From: BOG-908 sp964242115
GTDB taxonomy: Bacteria > Pseudomonadota > Alphaproteobacteria > Acetobacterales > Acetobacteraceae
DNA length: 64,000 nt
Assembly (NCBI GenBank): GCA_964242115.1
Contig: CAXSZX010000010.1
Span: forward strand, 77,545 to 141,544
Reading direction: 5' to 3'
This document shows positions 42,753 through 51,289 of the stretch, one piece after another. Each line of letters starts with the position of its first letter. The stretch's first letter is position 1. The notes beneath the pieces are model-generated. The model was not told the DNA's origin and ran no database searches. It saw only the letters and a program-made list of their open reading frames with translations. The position numbers and the translations under genes are program-made.

Positions 42753-43067
42753 TCAGGCGGCGATGATGTCGGCCACCCGCAGCACGGTCACGTGCTGGCG
42801 ATGGCCGTTCTTGCGCCGGCTGTTCTGCCGACGGCGCTTCTTGAAGATGATCACCTTGTCCAGGCGGTCCTGCGCAATCACCGTGGCGGTGACGGTAGCG
42901 CCCGCTACGACCGGCGTGCCTAGCGTAACACCGGCATCGGACCCGATTGCCAGAATGTCGGTGAACGTGAAGGTGGAGCCGGGCTCGGCCTCCAGCTTCT
43001 CAACCTTCAGTACCGCGTTAGGCGTGACGCGATACTGCTTTCCGCCGGTGCGGATGACAGCAAACAT
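42753..43067 (-). CDS. rplU: 50S ribosomal protein L21
   Basis: Large-subunit protein that binds 23S rRNA. The 104-residue protein starts MFAVIRTGGKQYRV and ends with the basic KKRRRQNSRRKNGHRQ region. It is the first gene of the rplU-rpmA-obgE block; its promoter should lie in 43068-43200, where TATAAG is a possible -10 element on this strand. Confidence 0.98.
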   Translation of the reverse strand: MFAVIRTGGKQYRVTPNAVLKVEKLEAEPGSTFTFTDILAIGSDAGVTLGTPVVAGATVTATVIAQDRLDKVIIFKKRRRQNSRRKNGHRQHVTVLRVADIIAA

Positions 43068-43921
43068 GATAAACTCCGATGTGGTCGCTCGGTGGCGCCC
43101 AATTCTTATAATGAGGGCGTCTGCGCGCCCCGAAAGTCGGCGGACATAGTGCGTTTGACTGCGTCGTGTCAACCAACCTGGGCGCAAACGGTCCACGCCT
43201 GCGCGGAGGTCAGGTTAACGCCCTGAGGTCCTGACCCGCGTCCCTGCAGCCGCAACTCGCCTCGACTTTCCAGCCAGATTCGGGCCGAACCGCACATCGC
43301 GACTGCCCGCCAGCCCCGACCTCGTCAGGCAGTGCCGGACAGGCCTATGTCGGTGCAGGTCTCGAAGGTATGGACGGCATCGAAGCCGCCGGCACCGGGG
43401 CCGCGTGTATGTTGGCGAATGCCGAGCCGGCGGCGGCCACGTTGCCCGCGACCCTGTCGGTTATTGCCAGCACCTTGCTCAGCGAGCGGAACGCGCCGCC
43501 TGCGATGCTACGAGGCAAAAGGCGGCCGCGGGAGCGCCCCAGGTTGGTGCGGTCAGCCAGATAGATCGGCGGCGGGTGACGACGGCGGTCGGCCTTGGGA
43601 CCGGAATGCTGGACAACGGCTGCTCACGATTTGTTTGACGTGGGCTGCTTGCAAGAGGCGGCGGGGGCTTTGCAGGTCCCCGGCCTGGCCGGGGTGCGTT
43701 GTCATCGAAGCTTGTCGAAGAAAGTAAGTCTTCTTTTTGAAGAGAAAGAAGCAAAACGCTTTTGCGAGCGCTGTCGCGGACTCCCCCGCACCATGCGTCA
43801 GCGCAGGATGTGGGTGGCGATACTTGTGGGGACCGGCGGGCTCTGATACAGCGCGGCCCTCAATCTACTGCAAATTTGTGGCGTTCCGGCAGCAGCCTGC
43901 GCCCGAGTGGAGACTACGCGT
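43068..43921. other. Gene-free region between rplU and rpmF
   Basis: Divergent ribosomal-protein genes flank this 854-base stretch. It holds a family I single arm (43718-43782) and otherwise G+C-rich sequence with several open frames of weak coding character and no family resemblance. No tRNA-like fold was found by eye. Confidence 0.5.
43718..43782. repeat. Family I single arm upstream of rpmF
   Basis: AAGTCTTCTTTTTGAAGAG with AAAGAAGC, then AAAACGCTTTTGCG and GCTGTCGCGGA. No partner arm is visible within 150 bases. It is unusual in lying between divergent genes. Confidence 0.8.
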
Positions 43922-44125
43922 ATGGCCGTCCCGAAGCGGAAAACCTCGCCGAGCCGCCGCGGCATGCGACGCAGCCACGAAGCATTGCCCCGTGAAGCGC
44001 ATGCCGAGTGCAGCAACTGCGGCGAGCTGAAGCGGCCGCACCACATCTGCGCCTCCTGCGGCCATTACGACGGCCGTGAAGTGGTGGGCGCTGGCAAGGC
44101 CCTGAAGGGCGCCGTACGCGTCTGA
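43922..44125 (+). CDS. rpmF: 50S ribosomal protein L32
   Basis: A 67-residue ribosomal protein starting MAVPKRKTSPSRRGMRRSHE. CSNCGELKRPHHIC and CASCGHYDGREVV give the four cysteines of a zinc ribbon. GGAG precedes the ATG. It opens the rpmF-plsX-fabH block that couples ribosome and membrane-lipid supply. Confidence 0.97.
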   Translation: MAVPKRKTSPSRRGMRRSHEALPREAHAECSNCGELKRPHHICASCGHYDGREVVGAGKALKGAVRV

Positions 44126-44150
44126 CGGCGGTGTCAGGCAGCCCCTAGAG

Positions 44151-45260
44151 ATGGCCGCCGACCCGGCCCGCCTGCACCCGCCGCCAGCCGAGCCGTTCAC
44201 CCTTGCGGTGGACGGCATGGGCGGGGATCACGCACCCGAGACAATCGTGCGCGGCCTGGCCATCGCCTCTGAGCGTCATCCTGCAGCGCGCTTCCTGCTG
44301 GTCGGAGACATGGCGCGGCTCGCCCCATTGCTGGCGAGCTGCAAGCGAACGCAGGGCGTCTGCTCGGTCCGCCACACGCCGGACGCGATCACCGCCGACT
44401 GCAAACCGACCGTGGCCCTGCGGCTGCGCCAGGCCAGCATGCGGCTGGCGATCGACGCGGTGGCTAGCGGCGAAGCGCACGGCGTGGTCTCCGCCGGCAA
44501 CACCGGCGCGCTGCTGGCATTGTCCAAGATCGTGTTGAAGACGCTGCCGGGCATCGACCGGCCGGCCATGGCGGCGATCATGCCGTCCGCCCGCGGCGAC
44601 GTGGTCATGCTCGACCTGGGTGCCAACATCGCCTGCGACACCCGCAACCTCGTCGAGTTCGCGCTGCTGGGTGACATGTTCGCCCGCACCGTGCTGGGCC
44701 TAACGGCGCCCAGCATCGGCGTGCTGAACGTGGGCGCCGAGGAGGGCAAGGGCGACGACCAGGTGCGCGGTGCCGCCGAGATCATCCGGCGCAGCCACAT
44801 CGGCGCGCAGTTTCACGGCTTCGTCGAGGGTCATGACATCGCCGCCGGCACCACCGACGTGATCGTCACCGACGGCTTCACCGGCAACGTGGCGCTGAAG
44901 ACCGGCGAGGGCGCGCTAAAGCTGATCGGCGACCTGCTGCGCCAGGTCTTCGCCACCAACCTGTCCACCAAGGTGGGCTACCTGCTGGCCCGCCCGGGGC
45001 TCGACCAGTTGCGCGTCTGGCTGGATCCGCGCCGCTACAACGGCGCGGTGATGCTGGGCCTGAACGGCGTGGTGGTGAAGTCCCACGGCGGCACCGACGC
45101 GGAAGGCTTTGCCCACGCGCTGGACCTGGCGCTGGACATGGTGGAGCACCGCTTCAACGACCGTATTCGCGAGGGGCTCGGCCGGCTGGGCGGGATGATG
45201 GCGGCACAGGTGCCGGCCTGCGTGGCGGGCTCGGGCGCGCTGGAAGCGGCGCGGTCGTAA
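44151..45260 (+). CDS. plsX: Phosphate acyltransferase PlsX
   Basis: Converts acyl-ACP to acyl-phosphate, the donor for PlsY in phospholipid synthesis. The 369-residue protein starts with a short extension before the conserved FTLAVDGMGGDHAPETIVRG. ASMRLAIDAVASGEAHGVVSAGNTGAL, DLGANI and VTDGFTGNVALKTGEG follow. It lies 25 bases after rpmF and three bases before fabH, so is co-transcribed. Confidence 0.97.
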   Translation: MAADPARLHPPPAEPFTLAVDGMGGDHAPETIVRGLAIASERHPAARFLLVGDMARLAPLLASCKRTQGVCSVRHTPDAITADCKPTVALRLRQASMRLAIDAVASGEAHGVVSAGNTGALLALSKIVLKTLPGIDRPAMAAIMPSARGDVVMLDLGANIACDTRNLVEFALLGDMFARTVLGLTAPSIGVLNVGAEEGKGDDQVRGAAEIIRRSHIGAQFHGFVEGHDIAAGTTDVIVTDGFTGNVALKTGEGALKLIGDLLRQVFATNLSTKVGYLLARPGLDQLRVWLDPRRYNGAVMLGLNGVVVKSHGGTDAEGFAHALDLALDMVEHRFNDRIREGLGRLGGMMAAQVPACVAGSGALEAARS

Positions 45261-45263
45261 CCT

Positions 45264-46220
45264 ATGAGGCGGGCGCGTATCGCGGGAGTCGGCAGCTACC
45301 TGCCGGAGCGGGTCGTCACCAACGACGAGTTGGCCAGGACGGTGGACACCTCCGACGAGTGGATCGTCTCGCGCACCGGCATTCGCCAGCGCCATTTGGC
45401 CGGGCCGCACGAGACGGCAACCTTCATGGCGACGCGCGCGTCCGAGGCGGCGCTGGCCCAGGCGGGCGTGGCCGCGACCGAGGTGGACGCAATCATCCTG
45501 GCCACCGCCACCCCGGACGACGCGTTTCCCGCCACCGCCGTGCGGGTGCAGGCCGCGCTGGGCCTCTTCACCGGATTCGCCTTCGACGTGAGTGCAGCCT
45601 GCAGCGGCTTCATCTACGCGCTCGCCACCGCCGACGCGTTCATCCGCTGCGGCACCGTGCGCACCGCGCTGGTGATCGGCAGCGAAGTCTACTCGCGCAT
45701 CCTCGACTGGTCCGACCGCAACACCTGCGTGCTGTTCGGCGACGGCGCTGGCGCAGTAGTGCTGCAGGCAGACGAGGGCGGTGCCGGCATCCTGTCCACT
45801 CACCTGCACGCCAACGGCGAGCACGCCGGCATGCTCTACGTGGACGGCGCCGTGGGCCAGCCGGAGCGGTCCGGTCACCTCGTGATGAAAGGGCAGGAGG
45901 TGTTCCGCCACGCGGTCGCCAAACTCGCCGCGGTGGTGGACGAAGCGTTGGACGCCAACGGCTTGTCCCACGCCGACGTGGACTGGCTGGTGCCTCACCA
46001 GGCCAACCGGCGCATCATCGACAGCATGGGCAAGAAGCTCGGCCTGCCGGCAGAGCGCGTGGTGGTGACCGTGGACCGGCACGCCAACACGTCGGCCGCA
46101 TCCATTCCGCTGGCGCTGGCCGAAGCGGTGGCGGACGGGCGGATCAGGCGCGGGCAACTGGTGCTGATGGAAGCGCTGGGCGGTGGGCTGACCTGGGGGT
46201 CGGCGCTGGTAAGGTATTAG
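45264..46220 (+). CDS. fabH: 3-oxoacyl-ACP synthase III
   Basis: Starts fatty-acid synthesis by condensing acetyl-CoA with malonyl-ACP. The 318-residue thiolase-fold protein has the catalytic triad visible: Cys in DVSAACSGF (near residue 112), His in VPHQANRRI, Asn in HANTSAASIPLAL. TSDEWIVSRTGIRQRH near the N terminus and GGGLTWGSALVRY at the end are family signatures. It ends at a family I element. Confidence 0.97.
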   Translation: MRRARIAGVGSYLPERVVTNDELARTVDTSDEWIVSRTGIRQRHLAGPHETATFMATRASEAALAQAGVAATEVDAIILATATPDDAFPATAVRVQAALGLFTGFAFDVSAACSGFIYALATADAFIRCGTVRTALVIGSEVYSRILDWSDRNTCVLFGDGAGAVVLQADEGGAGILSTHLHANGEHAGMLYVDGAVGQPERSGHLVMKGQEVFRHAVAKLAAVVDEALDANGLSHADVDWLVPHQANRRIIDSMGKKLGLPAERVVVTVDRHANTSAASIPLALAEAVADGRIRRGQLVLMEALGGGLTWGSALVRY

Positions 46221-46355
46221 AGAAAGCGAGCGCTTCTTCCTCGTAAAAAAGAAGCAAAGAGCTTTTGTCGCGGCTGTCGCGGAGTCACCCCAGACGGACG
46301 CCCAAGCGACCAAATGTTTTTTGGTTCTTTCTTTCAAAAATGAACCGCTTGCTTC
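46221..46355. repeat. Family I full element between fabH and ihfA
   Basis: The left arm GAGCGCTTCTTCCTCGTAAAAAAGAAGC is partly mispaired, followed by AAAGAGCTTTTGTC and GGCTGTCGCGGA. The right arm ATGTTTTTTGGTTC has partner AAAAATGAACCGCTTGC. It splits the fabH-ihfA-merR transcript. Confidence 0.85.
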
Positions 46356-46427
46356 TTGTGTGCGCGTAACGCCTTGATCCTAAGTCATTTCGTTGACGCA
46401 TGCGCCAGGCCACATTAACCTGCCGAC

Positions 46428-46739
46428 ATGAATACCGTAACCCGCGCGCATCTAGCTGAACGCATCTACGCGCAAGTCGGCCTGTCCCGCAACGAATCGG
46501 CCGACCTGCTGGAAGGCGTGCTGGAGCGTGTCTCGGCTGCGCTGGAAGCCGGAGAATCTGTCAAGATCAGCGGGTTCGGCACGTTTTCTATCAGGCAGAA
46601 AGGACGGCGCATCGGCCGCAACCCGAAGACCGGCGTCGAGGTGCCCATCATGCCGCGACGCGTGCTGGTGTTCCGGCCAAGCCAGGTGCTGAAGGCGCAG
46701 ATCAACGGCCAGGCTATCCCCGACGGCGACGACGAATGA
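46428..46739 (+). CDS. ihfA: Integration host factor alpha subunit
   Basis: DNA-bending protein that dimerises with IHF-beta. The 103-residue protein has the HU/IHF fold with KISGFGTFSIRQKGRRIGRNPKTG and the beta-arm segment PIMPRRVLVFRPS. The block TVTRAHLAERIY at the N terminus is typical of IhfA. It overlaps merR by four bases (ATGA), an arrangement widespread in alphaproteobacteria. Confidence 0.96.
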   Translation: MNTVTRAHLAERIYAQVGLSRNESADLLEGVLERVSAALEAGESVKISGFGTFSIRQKGRRIGRNPKTGVEVPIMPRRVLVFRPSQVLKAQINGQAIPDGDDE

Positions 46740-47287
46740 GCCCGGCGGCTCTCACCGACAAGCTGGACGCGCCGCCGCCGCCGGAGGGCGCCTTGGCGGA
46801 CGCCAGGGAAGACGGGGGACGCCTGCGCCTGCGCAAGGCCGCCGGCGCGTTCCGCACCATCAGTGAAGTGGCAGACGAGCTGCATATCCCGCAGCACGTG
46901 CTGCGCTTCTGGGAGACCAAGTTCCCGCAGGTCAAGCCGCTCAAGCGGGGCGGCGGCCGGCGCTACTATCGGCCGGACGACATCACCCTGCTACGCCGCG
47001 TGTCCGACCTGCTCTACATCCAGGGCTATACCATCAAGGGGGTGCAGCGCCTGCTGCGCGAGGGCGGCGGCCGGCTTGCCGACAACATCCCCCCGCCGAA
47101 CGAGGCAGAACGCCTGGAAGCACAGGCAGAACGTGCGCGGAGCGAGGCGGCGCCGCCGATCCAGCTCGTGATGCCGGTGGCAGCGGCGGCACAACCCCGG
47201 CGGCAGACCGAGGCGGAGCGGCTTCGCGCGGCGCTGGTGATGGCGCTGGGTGAGCTGGAGGCGATCAGGGCAAGCCTGAACAGCTAG
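46736..47287 (+). CDS. MerR-family transcriptional regulator
   Basis: A 183-residue regulator whose MerR winged helix (AFRTISEVADELHIPQHVLRFWETKF, split here by residue numbers of about 39-64) is followed by GGGRRYYRPDDITLLRRVSDLLY. The C-terminal part is variable and basic/acidic, with no metal-binding cysteines. It is the standard partner gene of ihfA; the target genes are unknown. Confidence 0.9.
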   Translation: MSPAALTDKLDAPPPPEGALADAREDGGRLRLRKAAGAFRTISEVADELHIPQHVLRFWETKFPQVKPLKRGGGRRYYRPDDITLLRRVSDLLYIQGYTIKGVQRLLREGGGRLADNIPPPNEAERLEAQAERARSEAAPPIQLVMPVAAAAQPRRQTEAERLRAALVMALGELEAIRASLNS

Positions 47288-47412
47288 GCAACCGGTCCTT
47301 TTTGAAGGAAGAACCAAAAAACTTTTGTTTCCCTAGGCACGCCGTGTAGAAAACTTCGCGACAGCGCTGACAAAAGCTTTTTGCTTCTTCTTTCCGAAAA
47401 GAAGACGCTTTC
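47288..47412. repeat. Family I full element, merR / HU convergent end
   Basis: GCAACCGGTCCTTTTTG with AAGGAAGAACC, then AAAAAACTTTTGTTTCCC, faces TCGCGACAGCGC, AAAAGCTTTTTGCTTC and TTTCCGAAAAGAAG. It ends at the HU stop codon. Confidence 0.85.
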
Positions 47413-47688
47413 TTAAGCGTTCAGCAAGTCCTTAACCGCCTTGGCCGGCGCAAACGTCAGCTTACGCGCAGCCGCAATCTCGATCGTCTCGCCGGTGGCC
47501 GGGTTGCGACCCTGTCGTGCCGGAGTGTCCTTCACCCTGAACTGGCCGAAGCCGGCCAGCGCTACAGAGTCGCCGCTTTGCGCGGCCGAGGTGATCGCCT
47601 TGGTCACCGCGTCGAGTGCCTTGCGGACTTGCGACTTCTCCAGGCCGGCGCTGGAGGCGACATGTTCGATCAGCTCAGACGTGTTCAT
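47413..47688 (-). CDS. hup: HU-family DNA-binding protein
   Basis: A 91-residue histone-like protein with the HU signature: GFGQFRVKDTPARQGRNPATGE followed by IEIAAARKLTFAPAKAVKDLLN, which is the DNA-binding beta arm and C-terminal helix. It is distinct from the nearby ihfA and closer to the HU-beta type. It is divergent from bchI with 186 bases between starts. (The signature segment spans residues about 47-90.). Confidence 0.95.
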   Translation of the reverse strand: MNTSELIEHVASSAGLEKSQVRKALDAVTKAITSAAQSGDSVALAGFGQFRVKDTPARQGRNPATGETIEIAAARKLTFAPAKAVKDLLNA

Positions 47689-47874
47689 CCTGGTCAAATC
47701 CCCAAAATACCAGCCCCACAGAAAGCACCTTCCCCGAGTCCTGTCACCTGCGTGTTTTCCGGCGTTGTTGTGCAATCGCGGCGCGATTTCCGCCTGACGG
47801 AGAGCACGGCACCGGCCGAGTGGCTGTTGCAGCACAGGCCGGCCCGGTATGAGGGGAGCCAGGGAGACCAAGAC

Positions 47875-48897
47875 ATGCGCACGTGCTTTCCGTTCTCGGC
47901 CATCGTCGGACAGGAGGAGATGAAGCGGGCGCTGATGGTGGCGGCCGTGGACCCCAGCGTGGGCGGCGTGCTGGTGTTCGGCGACCGCGGCACCGGCAAG
48001 AGCACCGCCGTGCGCGCGCTGGCCGCCCTGCTGCCGCCGATGCAGGTGGTGGCCGGCTGCCGCTACGGCTGCGACCCTCGGCCTGGTGCCGCGCGGTGCG
48101 AGGAGTGCGCGGCGCGCGCCGAACCGCTGCCGGCGCAGGCTGCCCCGGTGCCGGTGGTGGACCTGCCGCTGGGCGCCACCGAGGACCGTGTGGTCGGCGC
48201 GCTGGATCTGGAGCGCGCTCTGACCCGCGGCGAGCGCGCCTTCGAGCCGGGCCTGTTGGCGCGCGCCAACCGCGGCTTCCTCTACATCGACGAGGTGAAC
48301 CTGCTGGAGGACCACCTGGTCGACTTGCTGATCGACGTGGCGGCGTCCGGCGAGAACGTCGTCGAGCGCGAGGGGCTGAGCGTGCGCCACCCTGCCCGCT
48401 TCGTGCTGGTGGGCAGCGGCAACCCCGAGGAGGGCGAGCTGCGGCCGCAGCTGCTGGACCGCTTCGGCCTCTCTGTGGAGGTGAGCACGCCGGCCGACAT
48501 CGCGTCGCGAATCGACATCGTCCGCCGGCGCGACGCTTTCGAGCGCGACCCGGCAGGATTCGCCGATACCTGGCGGGCGGAAGACGACAGGCTGCGGCAG
48601 CGCATCGAGGCGGCGCGCGCGCTGCTGGCGGGCGTGGAGGTGCCTGACGCGGTGCTGGAGCAGGCGGCGCGGCTGTGTATGGCGCTGGGCACCGACGGGC
48701 TGCGGGCGGAGCTGACGCTGCTGCGGGTGGCCCGCGTGCTGGCGGCGCTGGACGGCGCGCCGTCCGCCACCGACGCGCATGTGCGCCAGGCCGCACCCTC
48801 CGCGCTGCGCCACCGGCTGCGGCGCGACCCGCTCGACGAATCGGGCTCCACCGCGCGAGTGTCCCGTGCCATGGGCGAGATATTCGCCGATGCTTAG
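47875..48897 (+). CDS. bchI: Magnesium chelatase subunit I
   Basis: AAA+ ATPase subunit that, with BchD and BchH, inserts Mg2+ into protoporphyrin IX, the first committed step to bacteriochlorophyll. The 340-residue protein starts with FPFSAIVGQEEMKRAL and has Walker A GDRGTGKST (residues 36-44). GFLYIDEVNLLEDHLVD is Walker B, GSGNPEEGELRPQLLDRFG is sensor 1 and arginine finger. GGGAG lies upstream of the ATG. Its end overlaps the start of bchD by eight bases. Confidence 0.97.
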   Translation: MRTCFPFSAIVGQEEMKRALMVAAVDPSVGGVLVFGDRGTGKSTAVRALAALLPPMQVVAGCRYGCDPRPGAARCEECAARAEPLPAQAAPVPVVDLPLGATEDRVVGALDLERALTRGERAFEPGLLARANRGFLYIDEVNLLEDHLVDLLIDVAASGENVVEREGLSVRHPARFVLVGSGNPEEGELRPQLLDRFGLSVEVSTPADIASRIDIVRRRDAFERDPAGFADTWRAEDDRLRQRIEAARALLAGVEVPDAVLEQAARLCMALGTDGLRAELTLLRVARVLAALDGAPSATDAHVRQAAPSALRHRLRRDPLDESGSTARVSRAMGEIFADA

Positions 48898-51289
48898 CGC
48901 TGCTGGCCTAGCGCAGGTGCTCGATGCCGAGCCAGGAGCCGGCTTTTCGCAGGCAGGTGTTGCGCCGCGTCTGGTCACGGCCGGGGAGCCGCGCGGAGTG
49001 TCTGCCGGGGCTGGCGCGCCGACCGAGTACGCGGCCCTGTGGTCGGATGCGTGCAGCGTGCTGGACCTGTTGGCGGTTGACCTCGCGGGGCTGGGCGGCG
49101 TGTGCGTCCGTGCTCAGGCCGGTCCGGTGCGGGCGTGCTGGCTGCAGCGTTTGACCGAAATTTTTTCAATCGTGCGGCGGATGCCGGCCAGCATCGGCGA
49201 CGCGGCGCTGCTGGGTGGCACCGACCTGGCCGCCACGCTGCAGGCCGGCCGGCCAGTCGCGGCGCGCGGGCTGCTGGCCGGGGCGGCGGGGGGCGTGGTG
49301 GTGGCAGCGATGGCCGAACGCATCGCGCCGGGGCTTGCAGGCCGGCTGGCGGCTTGCCTGGATACGGATGGCGGGTTCGCCCTGGTGGCATTGGACGAGG
49401 GTGCCGGACCGGAGGAGGCCTGCCCGGCCGCGCTGCTCGACAGGTTGGCGTTCCACGTCGATCTTGGCGACCTCTCGTATCGGGACGCGGTCACCCGGCC
49501 GGCCGACCGTCAGCACCTGGCGGAGGCACGGACGCTGCTGCCTCGCGTCGAGGTGCCGGAGGAGGTGGTGCAGGCGCTGTGCGGCACTGCGCTGGCGCTC
49601 GGCGTCGGGTCGGCGCGGGCGCCGCTGCTGGCGCTGCGGGCGGCCAGGGCGGCGGCTGCGCTGGACGGGGAGGATGTGGTGAGCCTGTCCCACGCCGGAC
49701 TGGCCGCGCGTCTGGTGCTGGCGCCGCGCGCCACGAGGCTGCCGCAAGCGGACGCTGCGCCGGAAGAGGTGCCGCCCGAAGCTGCCAAAGCCGGCGACAC
49801 GCAACCGGAGAACAGCCAGGCCGCAAAGGAGCAGCCGCCAGCGACGGAGCCCGCGCAGACGCAGCCGCCTGCGGCCTCACCGGACCTGCCCGAGCCGGGC
49901 AGCGCGAGGGACACCAGGCAAGATGCGGCGGCTACCCCGGACCGCGGCGACGTGACGCAGGCGACCGAGCTGCTTCTGGATGCCACGCGCGCGGCCATTC
50001 CGGCCGGTCTGCTGGCCCGGCTGCAGGCGCGGGACTTTCGCAGCGCCGGTCCGGCGGGTCGGCAAGGTGCGGCGCAGAAGACCACGCAACGCGGCCGCCC
50101 GGTGGGCGTGCGTGCCGCACCGCCCGAGCGCGGCGCCAAGCTGAACCTGATCGAGACGCTGCGCGCCGCTGCCCCCTGGCAGGCCCTGCGCCGCCGCGAG
50201 GCGAGCCAATCGGGCTCAGGCGCCGCTCTCAAGGCCTGCTCGGGTGATCCCGCTCCAAATTCGAGCCAAGGTCGCGCTCTACAGGATGCGGGCTTAGGCG
50301 CTGAAGCTGCGGGTGCGCGGTCGACCGACGCCGCTTCGGACGTGAGCCTGGCCCGTATCCTGCCGGATGCGGGATCAAGCGGCGCCACTCTCAACGGGCG
50401 GTCGGGCTGCGCGGCCCCGGACACGGGCAAGGCGCGCCCGATGGGGAATTCGGCAATAGGTGACGCTGCGCCGGGTGCGCGCTCCGGCGGCATCGTTTCG
50501 GAGTTGGGCGGAGCTCGCGCCTGGCTGGACGCGGGGTCAGGCGCCGTCGCTCCCGGCGCGCCGTTGGTGGGCGGCGCTCCGGACGTGAGCGCAGACGGCA
50601 CGCCGCGGATTTCGGGGTCTGGCCGCACTGCTCAAAGCGCGAGGCCGTACTACCCAGTGCCGGATGCGAGGCCGGGCCGCGTCCTGCTGCGCCGCGACGA
50701 TTTCCGCGTCACTCGCATGGAGGCGCGCAGCCGCACCACCACCATTTTCGTGGTGGACGCGTCGGGTTCCTCCGCGCTCAACCGGCTCGCCGAAGCCAAG
50801 GGGGCTGTCGAGCTGCTGCTGGCGGACTGCTATCGGCGGCGCGACCAGGTCGCCGTGGTGGCGTTCCGCGGCCGGGGCGCGCAGGTACTGCTGCCGCCGA
50901 CGCGCTCGCTCGTGCGGGCCAAGCGCAGCCTGGCCGGCCTGCCGGGGGGCGGCGGCACCCCGCTCGCCGCCGGCATCGAGGCGGCGTTCCTGCTGGCGGA
51001 GACGTCGCGACGCGGCGGTGCGGCGCCGACGCTGGTGCTGCTGACCGACGGGCGGGCCAACGTCACCAGGGCCGGTACTGCCGGCCGCGACGCCGCTGCG
51101 GCAGAGGCGGCGCAGGCCGCGCGGCGGGTGCGCGCGTCCGGCGTCGCCTGCCTGGTGCTCGACATTTCGCCCAGGCCGGCCGCGGAAGCGGGGCGGCTGG
51201 CACGCGAGATGGGCGCGCTTTACATCCCCCTGCCCTACGCAAACGCTACGACCGTGTCGTCGGCCGTGCGCGCCGCTTCCCGCCGGTGA
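48890..51289 (+). CDS. bchD: Magnesium chelatase subunit D with a tandem-repeat linker
   Basis: Bridges BchI and BchH in Mg-chelatase. The N-terminal AAA+-like domain has no intact Walker motifs, as usual. An acidic/proline-rich linker follows near residue 290, and the C-terminal integrin-I domain has the MIDAS motif DASGSS (FVVDASGSSALNRLAEAKGA). At 799 residues it is well above the usual 560-670. The extra length includes residues 442-603, six 27-residue units placed between the conserved ETLRAAAPWQALRR and LLRRDDFRVTR blocks. The stop overlaps the bchO start. Confidence 0.95.
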   Translation: MLSAAGLAQVLDAEPGAGFSQAGVAPRLVTAGEPRGVSAGAGAPTEYAALWSDACSVLDLLAVDLAGLGGVCVRAQAGPVRACWLQRLTEIFSIVRRMPASIGDAALLGGTDLAATLQAGRPVAARGLLAGAAGGVVVAAMAERIAPGLAGRLAACLDTDGGFALVALDEGAGPEEACPAALLDRLAFHVDLGDLSYRDAVTRPADRQHLAEARTLLPRVEVPEEVVQALCGTALALGVGSARAPLLALRAARAAAALDGEDVVSLSHAGLAARLVLAPRATRLPQADAAPEEVPPEAAKAGDTQPENSQAAKEQPPATEPAQTQPPAASPDLPEPGSARDTRQDAAATPDRGDVTQATELLLDATRAAIPAGLLARLQARDFRSAGPAGRQGAAQKTTQRGRPVGVRAAPPERGAKLNLIETLRAAAPWQALRRREASQSGSGAALKACSGDPAPNSSQGRALQDAGLGAEAAGARSTDAASDVSLARILPDAGSSGATLNGRSGCAAPDTGKARPMGNSAIGDAAPGARSGGIVSELGGARAWLDAGSGAVAPGAPLVGGAPDVSADGTPRISGSGRTAQSARPYYPVPDARPGRVLLRRDDFRVTRMEARSRTTTIFVVDASGSSALNRLAEAKGAVELLLADCYRRRDQVAVVAFRGRGAQVLLPPTRSLVRAKRSLAGLPGGGGTPLAAGIEAAFLLAETSRRGGAAPTLVLLTDGRANVTRAGTAGRDAAAAEAAQAARRVRASGVACLVLDISPRPAAEAGRLAREMGALYIPLPYANATTVSSAVRAASRR
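50213..50698 (+). repeat. Six 81-bp in-frame tandem units within bchD
   Basis: Units start at 50213, 50294, 50375, 50456, 50537 and 50618. Most units begin with a Ser-Gly-Ala-type stretch, carry GARS near position 7-10, AAPD-like residues at 13-16, Ala-Arg at 20-21, and end DAG. The last unit runs into the conserved RPGRVLLRRDD. Divergence between units suggests an old expansion. Confidence 0.85.

Noticed and set aside
47413..48978. Long minus-strand frame through bchI
   Set aside because: Its end is the real HU gene (47413-47688); the remainder is antisense to bchI with no recognisable sequence.
50213..50698. 81-bp periodic units considered as a CRISPR-like array
   Set aside because: Units are contiguous, diverged, in frame within bchD and lack repeat/spacer alternation.
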